DNA of 64,000 nt from Mycobacterium sp. ACS1612 (GTDB taxonomy: Bacteria > Actinomycetota > Actinomycetes > Mycobacteriales > Mycobacteriaceae). The notes beneath the pieces are model-generated. The model searched no databases. It was not told the origin of the DNA and was given only the letters and a program-made list of their open reading frames with translations. A program made the position numbers and the translations under genes. The DNA is taken from the NCBI RefSeq assembly GCF_001667505.1, contig NZ_LZHZ01000063.1, positions 124,001-188,000 of the forward strand. The letters run 5' to 3'. Below, piece by piece: positions 16,909-25,626 of this stretch. The stretch's first letter is position 1, and each line of letters begins with the position of its first letter.

Positions 16909-18120
16909 CTACCGGATGGGCAGTCCGGTGATCGCGCGACCCATGACCAGTCGCTGGATCTCACTGGTGCCTTCGAAGATCGTGAAGATCTTGGCGTCCC
17001 TGTGCATGCGCTCCACCGGATAGTCACGGGTGTAGCCGTTACCGCCCAGGATCTGGATGGCCTCATCGGTTACGTAGACGGCGGTTTCACTGGCCACCAG
17101 TTTGGCCATCGACCCTTCGGCGTTGACGAACGGCTTGTTGTTACGAGCCATCCAACCCGCGCGCCACACCAGCATCCGCGACGCGTCGATGCGGGTCTTC
17201 ATATCGGCCAGCTTGAACGCGATCGCCTGGAAGTCACCGATCTTGCGGCCGAACTGTTCTCGCTGCTGCGCATACTCCAACGCGTATTCGTAGGCGGCCC
17301 TGGCCACCCCGAGGGCCATCGCGCCGACTGCGGGCCGGGTGCGTTCGAACGTTTTCATCGCGGCTTGGGCTGCCCCGCTTTGGCCTTCGCGGCTGCGGGC
17401 GATGCGCTCGTCGAACTTCTCCTTGCCGCCGACGATCAACCGACCGGGGATGCGGACATCTTCGAGGATCACCTCGGCGGTGTGCGAGGCGCGGATCCCA
17501 TGCTTGCTGAACTTCTGTCCCTGTTTGAAGCCCGGGGTGTTGGGCGGGATGATGAAGGTGGCCTGTCCGCGGCTGCCCAGATCGGGATGGACCGACGCAA
17601 CGACGATGTGCACGTTGGCAATTCCGCCGTTGGTGGCCCACGTCTTCACACCGTTGAGCACCCACTCGTCGTTGGCTTCGTCATAGCGGGCACGGGTCAG
17701 AATCGCGCCCACATCGGAACCCGCGGCGGGTTCTGAGGAACAGAACGACGCGAGCAGGGGTTCGTCGGGCGTGCCGAACATCTGCGGCAGCCATTCGCCG
17801 AGCTGTTCGGGTGTGCCGTTGGCGGACAGCGACGCGGCGGCCAGTCCGGTGCCAAGAATCGACAGCGCAATGCCGGCGTCACCCCAGAACAGTTCCTCGA
17901 ATACGGTCAGCATCCCGAGGCCGGTCGGTTCGGCGGCTTGGGTGGCGAACAGTTCCATGGAGTACAGCCCGATCTTGGCCGCCTCCTGGATGATCGGCCA
18001 CGGGGTTTCTTCACGTTCATCCCACTCGGCGGCGGCAGGGCGCACGACGTCGGCGGCGAACTCATGCACCCAGTCCCTGATCTGGATGACGTCCTCAGAC
18101 AGTTCAAGAGAAAACGACAC
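16909..18120 (-). CDS. Acyl-CoA dehydrogenase
   Basis: A 403-residue single-domain acyl-CoA dehydrogenase. FAD-contact motif ASFCSSEPAAGSD near residue 130, a second motif WATNGGIANVHIVVAS, YAQQREQFGRKIGDFQAIAF in the C-terminal helical domain, and IFEGTSEIQRLVMGR at the end. The frame remains open to 18159, but GTG 18120 is preferred because AAAGGA precedes it by 8-9 nt. The 5' region contains a strong dyad (18164-18181), so a TetR-type repressor is likely. The specific FadE number could not be assigned. Confidence 0.9.
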   Translation of the reverse strand: MSFSLELSEDVIQIRDWVHEFAADVVRPAAAEWDEREETPWPIIQEAAKIGLYSMELFATQAAEPTGLGMLTVFEELFWGDAGIALSILGTGLAAASLSANGTPEQLGEWLPQMFGTPDEPLLASFCSSEPAAGSDVGAILTRARYDEANDEWVLNGVKTWATNGGIANVHIVVASVHPDLGSRGQATFIIPPNTPGFKQGQKFSKHGIRASHTAEVILEDVRIPGRLIVGGKEKFDERIARSREGQSGAAQAAMKTFERTRPAVGAMALGVARAAYEYALEYAQQREQFGRKIGDFQAIAFKLADMKTRIDASRMLVWRAGWMARNNKPFVNAEGSMAKLVASETAVYVTDEAIQILGGNGYTRDYPVERMHRDAKIFTIFEGTSEIQRLVMGRAITGLPIR

Positions 18121-18163
18121 GCCCAACCGTCCTTTCTGATTCGGTGAACAACCGTACACTGAT

Positions 18164-18181
18164 ACTTACCCCTCGGTAAGT
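18164..18181. promoter_or_regulatory. Perfect dyad, operator-like
   Basis: ACTTACC-CCTC-GGTAAGT has 7-nt perfect arms with a 4-nt spacer. It lies 43 nt upstream of the acyl-CoA dehydrogenase start (18120, minus strand) and 44 nt upstream of the divergent peptidase start. No regulator gene is adjacent, so the repressor would act in trans. Confidence 0.6.
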
Positions 18182-18225
18182 CCCAGTTCTGTGGAGTGCC
18201 TCACGGCGGCCCCGGGTAGGTAACC

Positions 18226-19287
18226 GTGGTGACTGATCAAGAGTTCTCCCGCGACCTGTTGCAGGAACTGCTGTTCACCTACGGCCCGTGCGGACAAGAG
18301 GATGCGGTTCGCGACGTGTGCAGGCGCGAACTCACCACGCTCGTCGACGAGACCCATGTCGACGAGGCGGGAAATCTGGTCGGCCTGATCCAGGGCAGCG
18401 GCAACGGGCAGCCGATCCGGGTGATGGCCCACATGGACGAGTTGTCGATGCTGGTCAAACGCGTCGAATCGGACGGCACGCTGCACCTCACGCAGTTGGG
18501 GACGATGTATCCCGGCAACTTCGGCCTCGGTCCGGTCGCCATGCTCGGCGACCGGGAGACGCTGTGCGGAGTGCTGACGCTCGGCTCGGAGCACACGACC
18601 AGTGAGAGTCAGCAGATCTGGGAGACCAAACCCGACGGTGGCGACAAGGCGCTGGACTGGACGCACGTCTACGTCTTCACGGGCCGCACCACAGACGAGT
18701 TGTCGCGCGCCGGGATACGCCCGGGCACGCGAGTTTGCGTGGACAGCAGCAAGAGAACACTCGTCGAGTTCGGCGACTACCTCGGCTGCTACTTCATGGA
18801 CGACCGCGCGGCGATCGTCGCCCTGCTCGACGCCGCTCGGCGGATGCGGGACACGGGAAGGCGCCCAACCTGCGACGTCTACCTGGTCTTCACCACCGAT
18901 GAAGAGATCGGCGGCATCGGCGGGCTGTATGCCAGTCGGACGCTGCCCGGCGATCTGACGCTCGCGCTCGAGGTCGGTCCGACCGAGGCGGAATACGGCA
19001 CGAGTGTCGGCTGCGGACCGATCGTCGGCTACAGCGATGCGCAGTGCGTGTACGACAAGGATGTCGCCGACAAATTACTGTCTGTGGCAACGGATTTGGA
19101 CTTGAGGCCGCAGCCTGCTGTGCTCGGCGCTTTCGAATCCGATGCCTCGCACGCAAAAGCCAGCGGTTTGACCGCGCGAGCCGGATTGCTGTGTCTTCCC
19201 ACGTTGAGCACGCACGGCTACGAAGTCATTCGACGCGATGCGATCCCGGCAATGAGCAAGGTGCTGGTCGGGTTCCTGCTCGATTGA
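18226..19287 (+). CDS. M42-family aminopeptidase
   Basis: A 353-residue metallopeptidase of the M42 (glutamyl aminopeptidase/endoglucanase) family. Metal and catalytic signatures in order: AHMDE near residue 68, the bridging Asp in YFMDDRAAIV, TDEEIGGIGG with the catalytic and ligand Glu, and THGYEV near the C-terminus. It should be cytoplasmic and form large self-compartmentalised oligomers that trim peptides. The start is GTG 18226 or the adjacent GTG 18229. It is divergent from the acyl-CoA dehydrogenase with no obvious functional link. Confidence 0.85.
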   Translation: MVTDQEFSRDLLQELLFTYGPCGQEDAVRDVCRRELTTLVDETHVDEAGNLVGLIQGSGNGQPIRVMAHMDELSMLVKRVESDGTLHLTQLGTMYPGNFGLGPVAMLGDRETLCGVLTLGSEHTTSESQQIWETKPDGGDKALDWTHVYVFTGRTTDELSRAGIRPGTRVCVDSSKRTLVEFGDYLGCYFMDDRAAIVALLDAARRMRDTGRRPTCDVYLVFTTDEEIGGIGGLYASRTLPGDLTLALEVGPTEAEYGTSVGCGPIVGYSDAQCVYDKDVADKLLSVATDLDLRPQPAVLGAFESDASHAKASGLTARAGLLCLPTLSTHGYEVIRRDAIPAMSKVLVGFLLD

Positions 19288-19612
19288 CCGACGCAGTCCG
19301 GTCTTCGCCGCACTGACGTCGATCGCGAGCGGCCAGCCCGCCTCGCGGCCGTGGCCAACACGAAGCCAACGGAAGTTCAAACCTTCTCCGTCACATGGGA
19401 TTCCAAGAAAGATCCCGAACCCGCACCGGCGCGACGCTCAGCAACGGCCGCACATCAACGCCGAAGTAAGGGGCCACGCAAGCGCGTCGGGACGACACAC
19501 CGAAACCATCCGACAATGCCGACGGTTCGGATGACGAGGAGTCCGATGCTGCCTGAGCACCGCCGGTAACCCGCCGACCCGTCCTCGCTGAGCTGGCCTT
19601 AGGGTCAAGCCC
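19288..19612. other. 325-nt intergenic stretch with no supported gene
   Basis: Lies between the M42 peptidase and the purine permease. A 72-codon open frame (19351-19569) has no ribosome-binding site, no recognisable fold and an Arg/Thr/Pro-rich composition typical of non-coding high-GC DNA. The permease promoter presumably lies in the last 100 nt. No dyad or terminator was seen. Confidence 0.5.
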
Positions 19613-21016
19613 GTGGACCGGTTCTTCGAGATATCGGAACGACAGTCGACGGTTGCTGCGGAACTACGCGGCGGGGTCGTCACCTTCATCGCGATGGCCT
19701 ACATCATCGTGTTGAACCCGATCATCCTGTCCAGTGCGCCGGACGTCACCGGCCAGAAACTGCAATTCGCCGAGGTTTCGGCGATGACGTCGCTGGCGGC
19801 CGGCGTCATGACAATCCTGTTCGGCGTCATCGCGCGGTTGCCGTTCGCGTTCGCCGCGGGCCTCGGGATCAATTCGTTCCTGGCGACGACCGTGGTGGGC
19901 TCGGTGACGTGGGCCGAGGCGATGGGCCTGGTGGTCATCGACGGGCTGATCATCGTGCTGCTTGCGGCCACCGGCCTGCGCAGGCTGGTCTTCGACGCGG
20001 TGCCCCTGCAACTCAAGCTCGCGATCACGGCAGGTATCGGCTTGTTCATCCTGTTCATCGGGCTGGTCGACGCCGGCTTCATCGGCGCCACCGGACAACC
20101 GTCACCGCCCGTCGGTCTCGGCCACGGCGGCGTCGGCTCGATCAACACTGTGCCCGCGGTCGTTTTCGTTTTCACCCTGCTGGTCACCGCCATCCTCGTC
20201 GTGCGTCGGGTGCGCGGCGGAATCCTGATCGGACTCGTGATCGGCACGCTGCTCGCGGTTGCGATCGAGGCGATCTGGCACCTCGGCTCGGCGACCGAGC
20301 ATCCCGGCGGTTGGAGCCTTTCGGTGCCGACGCTGTCGGGTTCGCCGTTCGCGCTTCCCGATTTGTCGCTCGCAGGCGACTTCAGCTTCGGCAGCTTCGG
20401 GCGCATCGGCGTGCTGGCCGCGGTCATGCTGGTCTTCACACTGGTGTTCGCGAACTTCTTCGACGCCATGGGCACGTTCACCGGATTGGCGCGCGAGGCG
20501 AACCTGGCCGACGCGCAAGGCACCTTCCCTCGGCTGCGGTCGGCGCTGATCGTCGAGGGCGCGGGTGCGGTCGTGGGCGGTGCGACGTCGTCATCGTCCA
20601 ACACCGTGTTCATCGAATCGGGTGCGGGCATCGAGGAAGGCGCGCGCACGGGGTTGGCGAGTCTTGTTACGGGCGTGCTGTTTCTGGCCGCCATGTTCGT
20701 CTCACCGTTGGCGTCGATCGTGCCGACGGAGGTGGCGGCGGCGGCGCTGGTCATCGTCGGCGTGATGATGATGTCGCAGTTGCGTCACATCGACATCTCC
20801 GAGTTTTCGGTGGCGGTGCCGGTGGTCCTCACCGTCGCGGTGATGCCGTTCTCCTACTCGATCGCCAACGGTATCGGCGTCGGCTTCATCGCATGGGTGG
20901 TGCTGCGCTCCGCAGCGGGCAAGGCCCGTGAGATCAGCCCACTGCTGTGGGTGGTGGCGGCCGGCTTCGTCCTGTATTTCGCGCGCGGGTGGATCGAAAC
21001 CCTCATCGGGTTGTGA
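19613..21016 (+). CDS. NCS2/AzgA-like purine permease
   Basis: A 467-residue polytopic membrane protein. It resembles the AzgA branch of nucleobase transporters (adenine, guanine, hypoxanthine): the start RFFEISERQSTVAAELRGGV, the segment AMAYIIVLNP in helix 1, FFDAMGTFTGLAREA near 285 and GATSSSSNTVFIESGAGIEE near 325. About 12-14 membrane segments are expected. It starts at GTG 19613. It overlaps the convergent MmyB-type regulator gene by 14 nt. Confidence 0.88.
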   Translation: MDRFFEISERQSTVAAELRGGVVTFIAMAYIIVLNPIILSSAPDVTGQKLQFAEVSAMTSLAAGVMTILFGVIARLPFAFAAGLGINSFLATTVVGSVTWAEAMGLVVIDGLIIVLLAATGLRRLVFDAVPLQLKLAITAGIGLFILFIGLVDAGFIGATGQPSPPVGLGHGGVGSINTVPAVVFVFTLLVTAILVVRRVRGGILIGLVIGTLLAVAIEAIWHLGSATEHPGGWSLSVPTLSGSPFALPDLSLAGDFSFGSFGRIGVLAAVMLVFTLVFANFFDAMGTFTGLAREANLADAQGTFPRLRSALIVEGAGAVVGGATSSSSNTVFIESGAGIEEGARTGLASLVTGVLFLAAMFVSPLASIVPTEVAAAALVIVGVMMMSQLRHIDISEFSVAVPVVLTVAVMPFSYSIANGIGVGFIAWVVLRSAAGKAREISPLLWVVAAGFVLYFARGWIETLIGL

Positions 21017-21851
21017 CTTTCCAGTTGGCGAGCAACTGCACCGCCGTCTCCGACGGTGAACCGGCGTCCGCGGTGTAGATGCACAACGTCTGATCGGGAT
21101 CACCAGGCACCGCAACGGATTCGTAGTTCACGGTCAGATCACCGACGACGGGATGATGGTATCGCTTGATTCCGTGCGTGCGCTCGCGCACGTTGTGATC
21201 GGCCCACCACCGACGGAACTCGCGGCTCTTGACCGACAGTTCACCCACCAACTCGACAAGCTGCGGATCGTCGGGGTGGCGTCCGGCGTCGAGGCGCAGG
21301 ATCGCGACGTTGTCGCGTGCCACCTCTTCCCAGTCGACGAACAGTTCGCGGGTGGATTCGTCAAGGAACGTGTACCGCAACAGGTTTCGGTCGCGCGGTG
21401 GCATCGCATCGAAGTCGGCCATCAACGCGCGAGCCAGCCGATTGGCGGCGAGCACGTCCATCCGCCGTCCGAACACGAACGCGGGTGTGACGTCGTCCAG
21501 TGTCTCGAGGATGCGCCGCACTCCCGGCCGAACCCGCTGCGCAGGCGCAGGCGGGCGGCGACGGGCGCGACGATTCCTGCGTGCGATCTGGAACAGGTAG
21601 GCGCGTTCGGTAGCGTCCAGTCGCAGCGCGCGGGCCACGGCGTCGAGCACCTCGTCGGAGACATTGAGGTGGCGGCCCTGCTCCATCCGGCTGTAGTAGT
21701 CGACGCTCACTCCGGCCAGTTGGGCGACCTCCTCGCGCCTGAGTCCGGGCACCCGACGGGTGCGCCCAGTGCCGCCGATCTCGACATCGTCGACGCTCAG
21801 ACGCGCACGTCGGGTGCGCAGGAACTCCCTGAGTTCCGCGTTCTGCTCCAC
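21003..21851 (-). CDS. XRE-type regulator with MmyB-like ligand-binding domain
   Basis: 282 residues: an N-terminal XRE helix-turn-helix (RRVPGLRREEVAQLAGVSVD, then YYSRMEQGRHLNVS, residues about 33-68) and a C-terminal MmyB-like PAS-fold domain of about 170 residues (VFGRRMDVLAANRLARALMA, later RRWWADHNVRERTHGIKRYH). Members of this family commonly sit divergent from an SDR or oxidoreductase that they control, and here an SDR starts at 22016 on the other strand with a near-perfect dyad between. A fatty-acid-like ligand is known for structural homologues; the ligand here is unknown. Confidence 0.88.
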   Translation of the reverse strand: MEQNAELREFLRTRRARLSVDDVEIGGTGRTRRVPGLRREEVAQLAGVSVDYYSRMEQGRHLNVSDEVLDAVARALRLDATERAYLFQIARRNRRARRRPPAPAQRVRPGVRRILETLDDVTPAFVFGRRMDVLAANRLARALMADFDAMPPRDRNLLRYTFLDESTRELFVDWEEVARDNVAILRLDAGRHPDDPQLVELVGELSVKSREFRRWWADHNVRERTHGIKRYHHPVVGDLTVNYESVAVPGDPDQTLCIYTADAGSPSETAVQLLANWKVTTR

Positions 21852-21890
21852 ATCCCCAGTCTGAGGGCGGGATCGGCTTCGCGCCCGGTA

Positions 21891-21915
21891 AACGTAGGTC
21901 TGGTGGACCTAGGTT
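21891..21915. promoter_or_regulatory. Near-perfect 25-nt dyad, probable operator of the MmyB-type regulator
   Basis: AACGTAGGTC-TGGTG-GACCTAGGTT: 9 of 10 arm positions pair, with a 5-nt spacer. It lies 40 nt from the regulator start and 101 nt from the divergent SDR start. Position and symmetry indicate the operator used for both genes. Confidence 0.65.
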
Positions 21916-22015
21916 GAGTGCGGCCCGATTTCGGGACGTCGTGGACCGGTTCTCCCTTGTTGTCTCGGATACGCGGCACCACCGCCGCTATCGACACAAC
22001 AAGGAGAGTGCACAG

Positions 22016-22795
22016 ATGACCAGTCCGATCGACACCGCAGCTCCGCTGGCAGGCCGCGTCGCCGTGGTGGCCGGTGCGTCCAGTGGCATCGGTGCAGCCG
22101 CCGCGAAGCGGCTCGCCGCATCCGGTGCGAAGGTCGCCGTGCTCGCGCGGCGCGCCGACCGTTTGGAGAAGCTCGTCAACGAGATCGAGGAATCCGGCGG
22201 GACGGCGCTCGCCATCGCCGCCGACGTGACCGACGCCGATGCGATGCGCGCTGCAGCCAACCGGATCGCGAACGAATTGGGCACCGTGGACCTGCTTTTC
22301 AACAACGCAGGCGTCATGCTGCCGGCCCCCGTCGACGAGCTGCCGGTCGAACAGTGGCAGCGCCAGATCGACATCAACGTCGGCGGGTTGATGAACGCGA
22401 TCGCCGCGTTCGTGCCGCAGCTGATCGCAGCGGCCGGTGAGAAGGGCGTCGCTGATCTGATCAACACGTCGTCGATCGCCGCGCAGAACATCTTCCCGAA
22501 CTTCGCGGTGTACTCGGGCACCAAGGCGTACGTCACCCACATGTCGCGCACCCTGCGTGCCGAACTCGGCGCCAAGAACGTCCGCGTCTCGGCCATCGAG
22601 CCGGGCATTGTGGAAACCGAGCTGCAAAGCCACGTGACCGACGCAGGGGCGCAGGAGTGGCTGGAAAGCACCAGGGGTCAGATTGATTGGCTGGCGCCTG
22701 CCGACGTCGCAGAGGCCGTCAACTTCCTGGCCGCACAGCCGGCGCGGGTGAACATCCAGCAGCTGACGATCATGCCGACCAAGCAGGCCTCGTAG
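22016..22795 (+). CDS. Short-chain dehydrogenase/reductase (SDR)
   Basis: A 259-residue classical SDR. VVAGASSGIGAAAAKRLAAS carries the glycine motif, LARRADRL the Arg that favours NADP(H), NNAG is present, and INTSSIA with YSGTKAYV supply the catalytic Ser, Tyr and Lys. AAGGAG at 22001 fixes ATG 22016; the open frame upstream is unsupported. It resembles the YdfG/clavaldehyde-dehydrogenase-like SDRs often paired with MmyB-like regulators. The substrate is unknown. Confidence 0.88.
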   Translation: MTSPIDTAAPLAGRVAVVAGASSGIGAAAAKRLAASGAKVAVLARRADRLEKLVNEIEESGGTALAIAADVTDADAMRAAANRIANELGTVDLLFNNAGVMLPAPVDELPVEQWQRQIDINVGGLMNAIAAFVPQLIAAAGEKGVADLINTSSIAAQNIFPNFAVYSGTKAYVTHMSRTLRAELGAKNVRVSAIEPGIVETELQSHVTDAGAQEWLESTRGQIDWLAPADVAEAVNFLAAQPARVNIQQLTIMPTKQAS

Positions 22796-22806
22796 ACCTG
22801 TTGCCG

Positions 22807-23313
22807 CTACCGCTTGTTGCCGCCCACCTCGGCGGGTAGCGGTGGCGGCAACGGCGTCGTCGGTGTGGGGGTGTCAGGCGCCGGTCCGGGGCCGGGGCCT
22901 GCGGGTGCGTCCGCCCGGTAGGTGTCCACCAGCTGCTCTTTGCGTATCACGTTGTCGCCGTAACTGATCACCAGCGACTCCGCGGTGACGGTGTAGGTGA
23001 TGCCGTCGTTGTCGACGACGTAGCCGTCACCGGACTGCGAGGCGGGCAGGATCAGCTTGGCGCCGTCGCGCACCCGCACGCCCCGGTATTCATACCCGCC
23101 CGCCGGCGACTTGCAGATCGCCACGCGCGAGGTATCGGTGCTGCCGTAGAGGACTGCCGTGTTCGGCGAGGCGCACCGCGCGGTGGAGTCGACGTAGCCC
23201 TGGCTGTCGGTCGACGGGGCAGCTGCGGACGGCGGTCCGCACAGCACCGCACACGCCGCACCTGCCGCCATGGCGAAGACCAGTCGCGCTGTCCGCGCAT
23301 TCGGAGACGTCAT
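22807..23313 (-). CDS. Exported protein, unknown function
   Basis: 168 residues with a Sec signal peptide (RTARLVFAMAAGAACAVLCG, cleavage near SAAAP). The mature part has two Cys (TARCASP and AICKSP), a beta-rich middle (YEYRGVRVRDGAKLILPA) and a Pro-rich C-terminal tail (PGPGPAPDTPTPTTPLPPPL). The tail resembles cell-wall-spanning tails of mycobacterial exported proteins. No enzyme motif is seen. Confidence 0.7.
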   Translation of the reverse strand: MTSPNARTARLVFAMAAGAACAVLCGPPSAAAPSTDSQGYVDSTARCASPNTAVLYGSTDTSRVAICKSPAGGYEYRGVRVRDGAKLILPASQSGDGYVVDNDGITYTVTAESLVISYGDNVIRKEQLVDTYRADAPAGPGPGPAPDTPTPTTPLPPPLPAEVGGNKR

Positions 23314-23379
23314 CGATTGTCGATGACAGCACGGCGGGCGTTTTTACGCGAGCGTCGACGCCGAATCACAACATAATCG

Positions 23380-24039
23380 TTAGCTTTGGCGTCGTTCCTT
23401 CTCGGTGTCGGCCAATTCCTCCAACCGGTCGGCGCTCGTGACCTTGTCGGCCGCGGTGACACGCTTGTCCTGGGCGTCGTCGAGCTTCGCGCCGGCCGCC
23501 GCCACTGCGCTTTGCTCGGCTGCCCGGATCATCGCGTCTTCTTCGCGTTTGGCCGCTTCGACCGCGCCTTCACGCTGTGCTGCGGCCTCGTCAGCCCGCT
23601 TGTTGCCGGTGGCGATGCGCTTTTCGGCGCTGTCGACCGCGGCGCGCTTGCGGTTCTGAGCCGCCGCACGTGCGTCCTTGGCGGCGGACTCCTCCTCGGC
23701 CTGCGCCTGTTCGCGTTCTTGGGCTGCTTTCTCGCGGCTGGCCCTGACGTTGGCGCCGGCGGCCTTGATGTTCTCGCTTGCGGCCTCGTCGAGTTTGGCT
23801 GCCTGCCGTAGCGCGTCAGTGCGTTCGACCAGTTCGGCGCCTCGCTGTTCGAGTTCCGGGACGCGCAGCGCGTTTCCGACGGTCATGTCCAGCATGCCGA
23901 GTGAGCGTTCGAAGAACAGCCGCGCCGGCGCGTCGGATTCCATCCGGCGGAACACTCGCTCGTCGACCAATTGCAGCGGTATGCGCGCCAGTCGGTATTG
24001 CATCTTGAGGACAGCGAACGGGATATCGGTGATGCTCAT
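23380..24039 (-). CDS. Coiled-coil protein (often annotated IF2-family), partner of CsbD-like gene
   Basis: 219 residues. The first 70 (LARIPLQLVDERVFRRMESD and ARLFFERSLGMLDMTVGNAL) are a distinct globular segment; from about 85 onward it is an Ala/Glu/Lys/Arg-rich helix with heptad character and no membrane segment. The 'IF2 family' label some databases give such proteins probably reflects low-complexity similarity only. Its ATG overlaps the stop of the upstream CsbD-like gene (ATGA, 24036-24039), so the two are translationally coupled. Confidence 0.7.
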   Translation of the reverse strand: MSITDIPFAVLKMQYRLARIPLQLVDERVFRRMESDAPARLFFERSLGMLDMTVGNALRVPELEQRGAELVERTDALRQAAKLDEAASENIKAAGANVRASREKAAQEREQAQAEEESAAKDARAAAQNRKRAAVDSAEKRIATGNKRADEAAAQREGAVEAAKREEDAMIRAAEQSAVAAAGAKLDDAQDKRVTAADKVTSADRLEELADTEKERRQS

Positions 24040-24581
24040 CGGTCACTCCTCGTCTCGGCTTGCGCCCTGAGTCGGTCCGCCTCTGCCCGCGCCTCGGCGG
24101 ACTCGCGCACCGCGTCTTGGTGGTCGTCGAGCGCGTCGGCGACTTCCTCGTCCGCGGCCTGGGTCGCCTCACGCTTCTCCGACTTGGCCTGCTCGATCCG
24201 CTGCTGTGCGTCGCGTTCGGCGTCGGCCTGCTGCTTCACCAGATCCTGATGTGCGGCCTGCTCGGCGGCTTGTTTCTGCGCGGCCCGATCCGCGCGGATC
24301 TCGGTCTCCTCTGCCGCCGCTTCGGCGTGCACCGCGCTGCGCTCTGCGGCGCCTTCGCGCTTGGCTTCTGCCGCCTGAGCACGCGCCTCACGCGCCTCGG
24401 CGTCGGCGATGGCCTCGGCCTTGCTGGCCTCCTTGCGCTGCTGCGCCTCGGTCTGCTCCAGCTGGCCCTCGGCGGTCAGCGAATCGTTGCCGGTAACCGC
24501 GCCGACAACTTCCTTGGCCTTACCTTTCACCGAGTCGATCAAGCCCTTGCGAGCCTGGTCGGCCTTTCCGGAATCGGTCAC
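24036..24581 (-). CDS. CsbD-like stress protein with long coiled-coil extension
   Basis: 181 residues from GTG 24581, which has GAGGGG 6 nt upstream; the open frame to 24710 would run into the divergent polymerase gene. Residues 1-50 match the CsbD family (KGLIDSVKGKAKEVVGAVTG, then EGQLEQTEAQ), small proteins induced by general stress. The remaining 130 residues are an Ala/Glu/Gln/Arg-rich continuous helix, not part of CsbD. It is coupled to the second coiled-coil gene downstream. A structural or envelope-stress role is inferred. Confidence 0.78.
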   Translation of the reverse strand: MTDSGKADQARKGLIDSVKGKAKEVVGAVTGNDSLTAEGQLEQTEAQQRKEASKAEAIADAEAREARAQAAEAKREGAAERSAVHAEAAAEETEIRADRAAQKQAAEQAAHQDLVKQQADAERDAQQRIEQAKSEKREATQAADEEVADALDDHQDAVRESAEARAEADRLRAQAETRSDR

Positions 24582-24669
24582 TGATGTCCCCTCGGATCCT
24601 CGTTCATGGTTGGCGGTCCACCCCGGGTTAGCCAGTCGCGCGTAATCCAAACGCGGATAGGGTCGGAAT

Positions 24670-25626
24670 ATGAGCGGCGGAGAGCAGCGCGCCGGGGTCG
24701 CGCTGACCAACCTCGATCAGCCGCTGAGCCCGGAGGCGAATGCGACAAAGCGTGACCTGATCGACTATCTGGATGCGGTCGCCGATCGGATGCTGCCCGG
24801 CCTCGCCGACCGACCGCTCACCGTGATGCGGGTGTTGCGGGGTCAGGCGCCGTTCATGCAGAAGAACACGCCGAAGTACACCCCCGATTGGGTGAAGACC
24901 GTCTCGATCTGGGCTGAGGCCTCCAGACGCGAAGTGCACTATCCGCTGTGCAACGATCGGCGCACTTTGCTGTGGCTGGCCAACCAGCGTGCCGTCGAAT
25001 ACCACCCGTCGCTGGGGCTGGCCGACAACATCTATCGTCCGACGCATCTGGTGCTCGATCTGGATCCGCCTGGCGACAACGATTTTCGTGCCGTCGTTGC
25101 TGTCGCCAAGCTGGTGCGTCAAGCACTGGCGGACAACGGGCTGGCCGGTGCCGTCAAGACCAGCGGCGCGAAGGGACTGCACATCTTCGTTCCAGTCGAC
25201 GACAGCGCGCCGGGCGACGAGGTGGCGGCGGCCACCCGTGCATTGGCCGCCCAGGCCGCGGCGCTCGATCCCGCCATCGCCACAACGGCTTTCATCGTCG
25301 AGGACCGCGACGGGAAGGTGTTCGTCGATTCGACTCGGGCCGGCGGTGCGACCATCGTCGCCGCCTACAGTCCGCGTCTTGGCGCCGGCATACCGGTGTC
25401 CTTCCCGGTGGACTGGGCGGACCTCGACGCTGTCACTCCCGCCGATTTCACGTTGCACACCGCGGTCGACGCGCTTTGCGGGCGCGACCCGTGGGCCGAC
25501 GCGATGCCTGCACCACAACGCCTGCCGCACCACCTCATTGAGTTCGGCCGTACGATTCCTGTTGCCAGGGTGGCGGCCATGCACGAAGGGAAGCGCCGCG
25601 CCAGGGCGGCGAGGAGGAGTCGGTGA
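24670..25626 (+). CDS. Stand-alone LigD-type polymerase (PolD1-like)
   Basis: A 318-residue LigD POL-domain homologue, shorter than PolD2. Catalytic Asp130 and Asp132 in LVLDLDPPGD, SGAKGLHIFVPV as the nucleotide motif, and a third Asp in VFVDSTRAGG. Motifs VLRGQAPFMQKN and WAEASRREVHY fit the Rv3730c/PolD1 branch as I remember it. It is divergent from the CsbD-like gene by 88 nt. Its stop overlaps the GTG of the following MFS transporter (GTGA at 25623), an odd coupling for a repair polymerase. Likely role: ribonucleotide or gap-filling synthesis in end joining or excision repair. Confidence 0.87.
   Translation: MSGGEQRAGVALTNLDQPLSPEANATKRDLIDYLDAVADRMLPGLADRPLTVMRVLRGQAPFMQKNTPKYTPDWVKTVSIWAEASRREVHYPLCNDRRTLLWLANQRAVEYHPSLGLADNIYRPTHLVLDLDPPGDNDFRAVVAVAKLVRQALADNGLAGAVKTSGAKGLHIFVPVDDSAPGDEVAAATRALAAQAAALDPAIATTAFIVEDRDGKVFVDSTRAGGATIVAAYSPRLGAGIPVSFPVDWADLDAVTPADFTLHTAVDALCGRDPWADAMPAPQRLPHHLIEFGRTIPVARVAAMHEGKRRARAARRSR

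Noticed and set aside
19351..19569. 72-codon frame between peptidase and purine permease
   Set aside because: No ribosome-binding site or recognisable sequence; low-complexity Arg/Thr/Pro.
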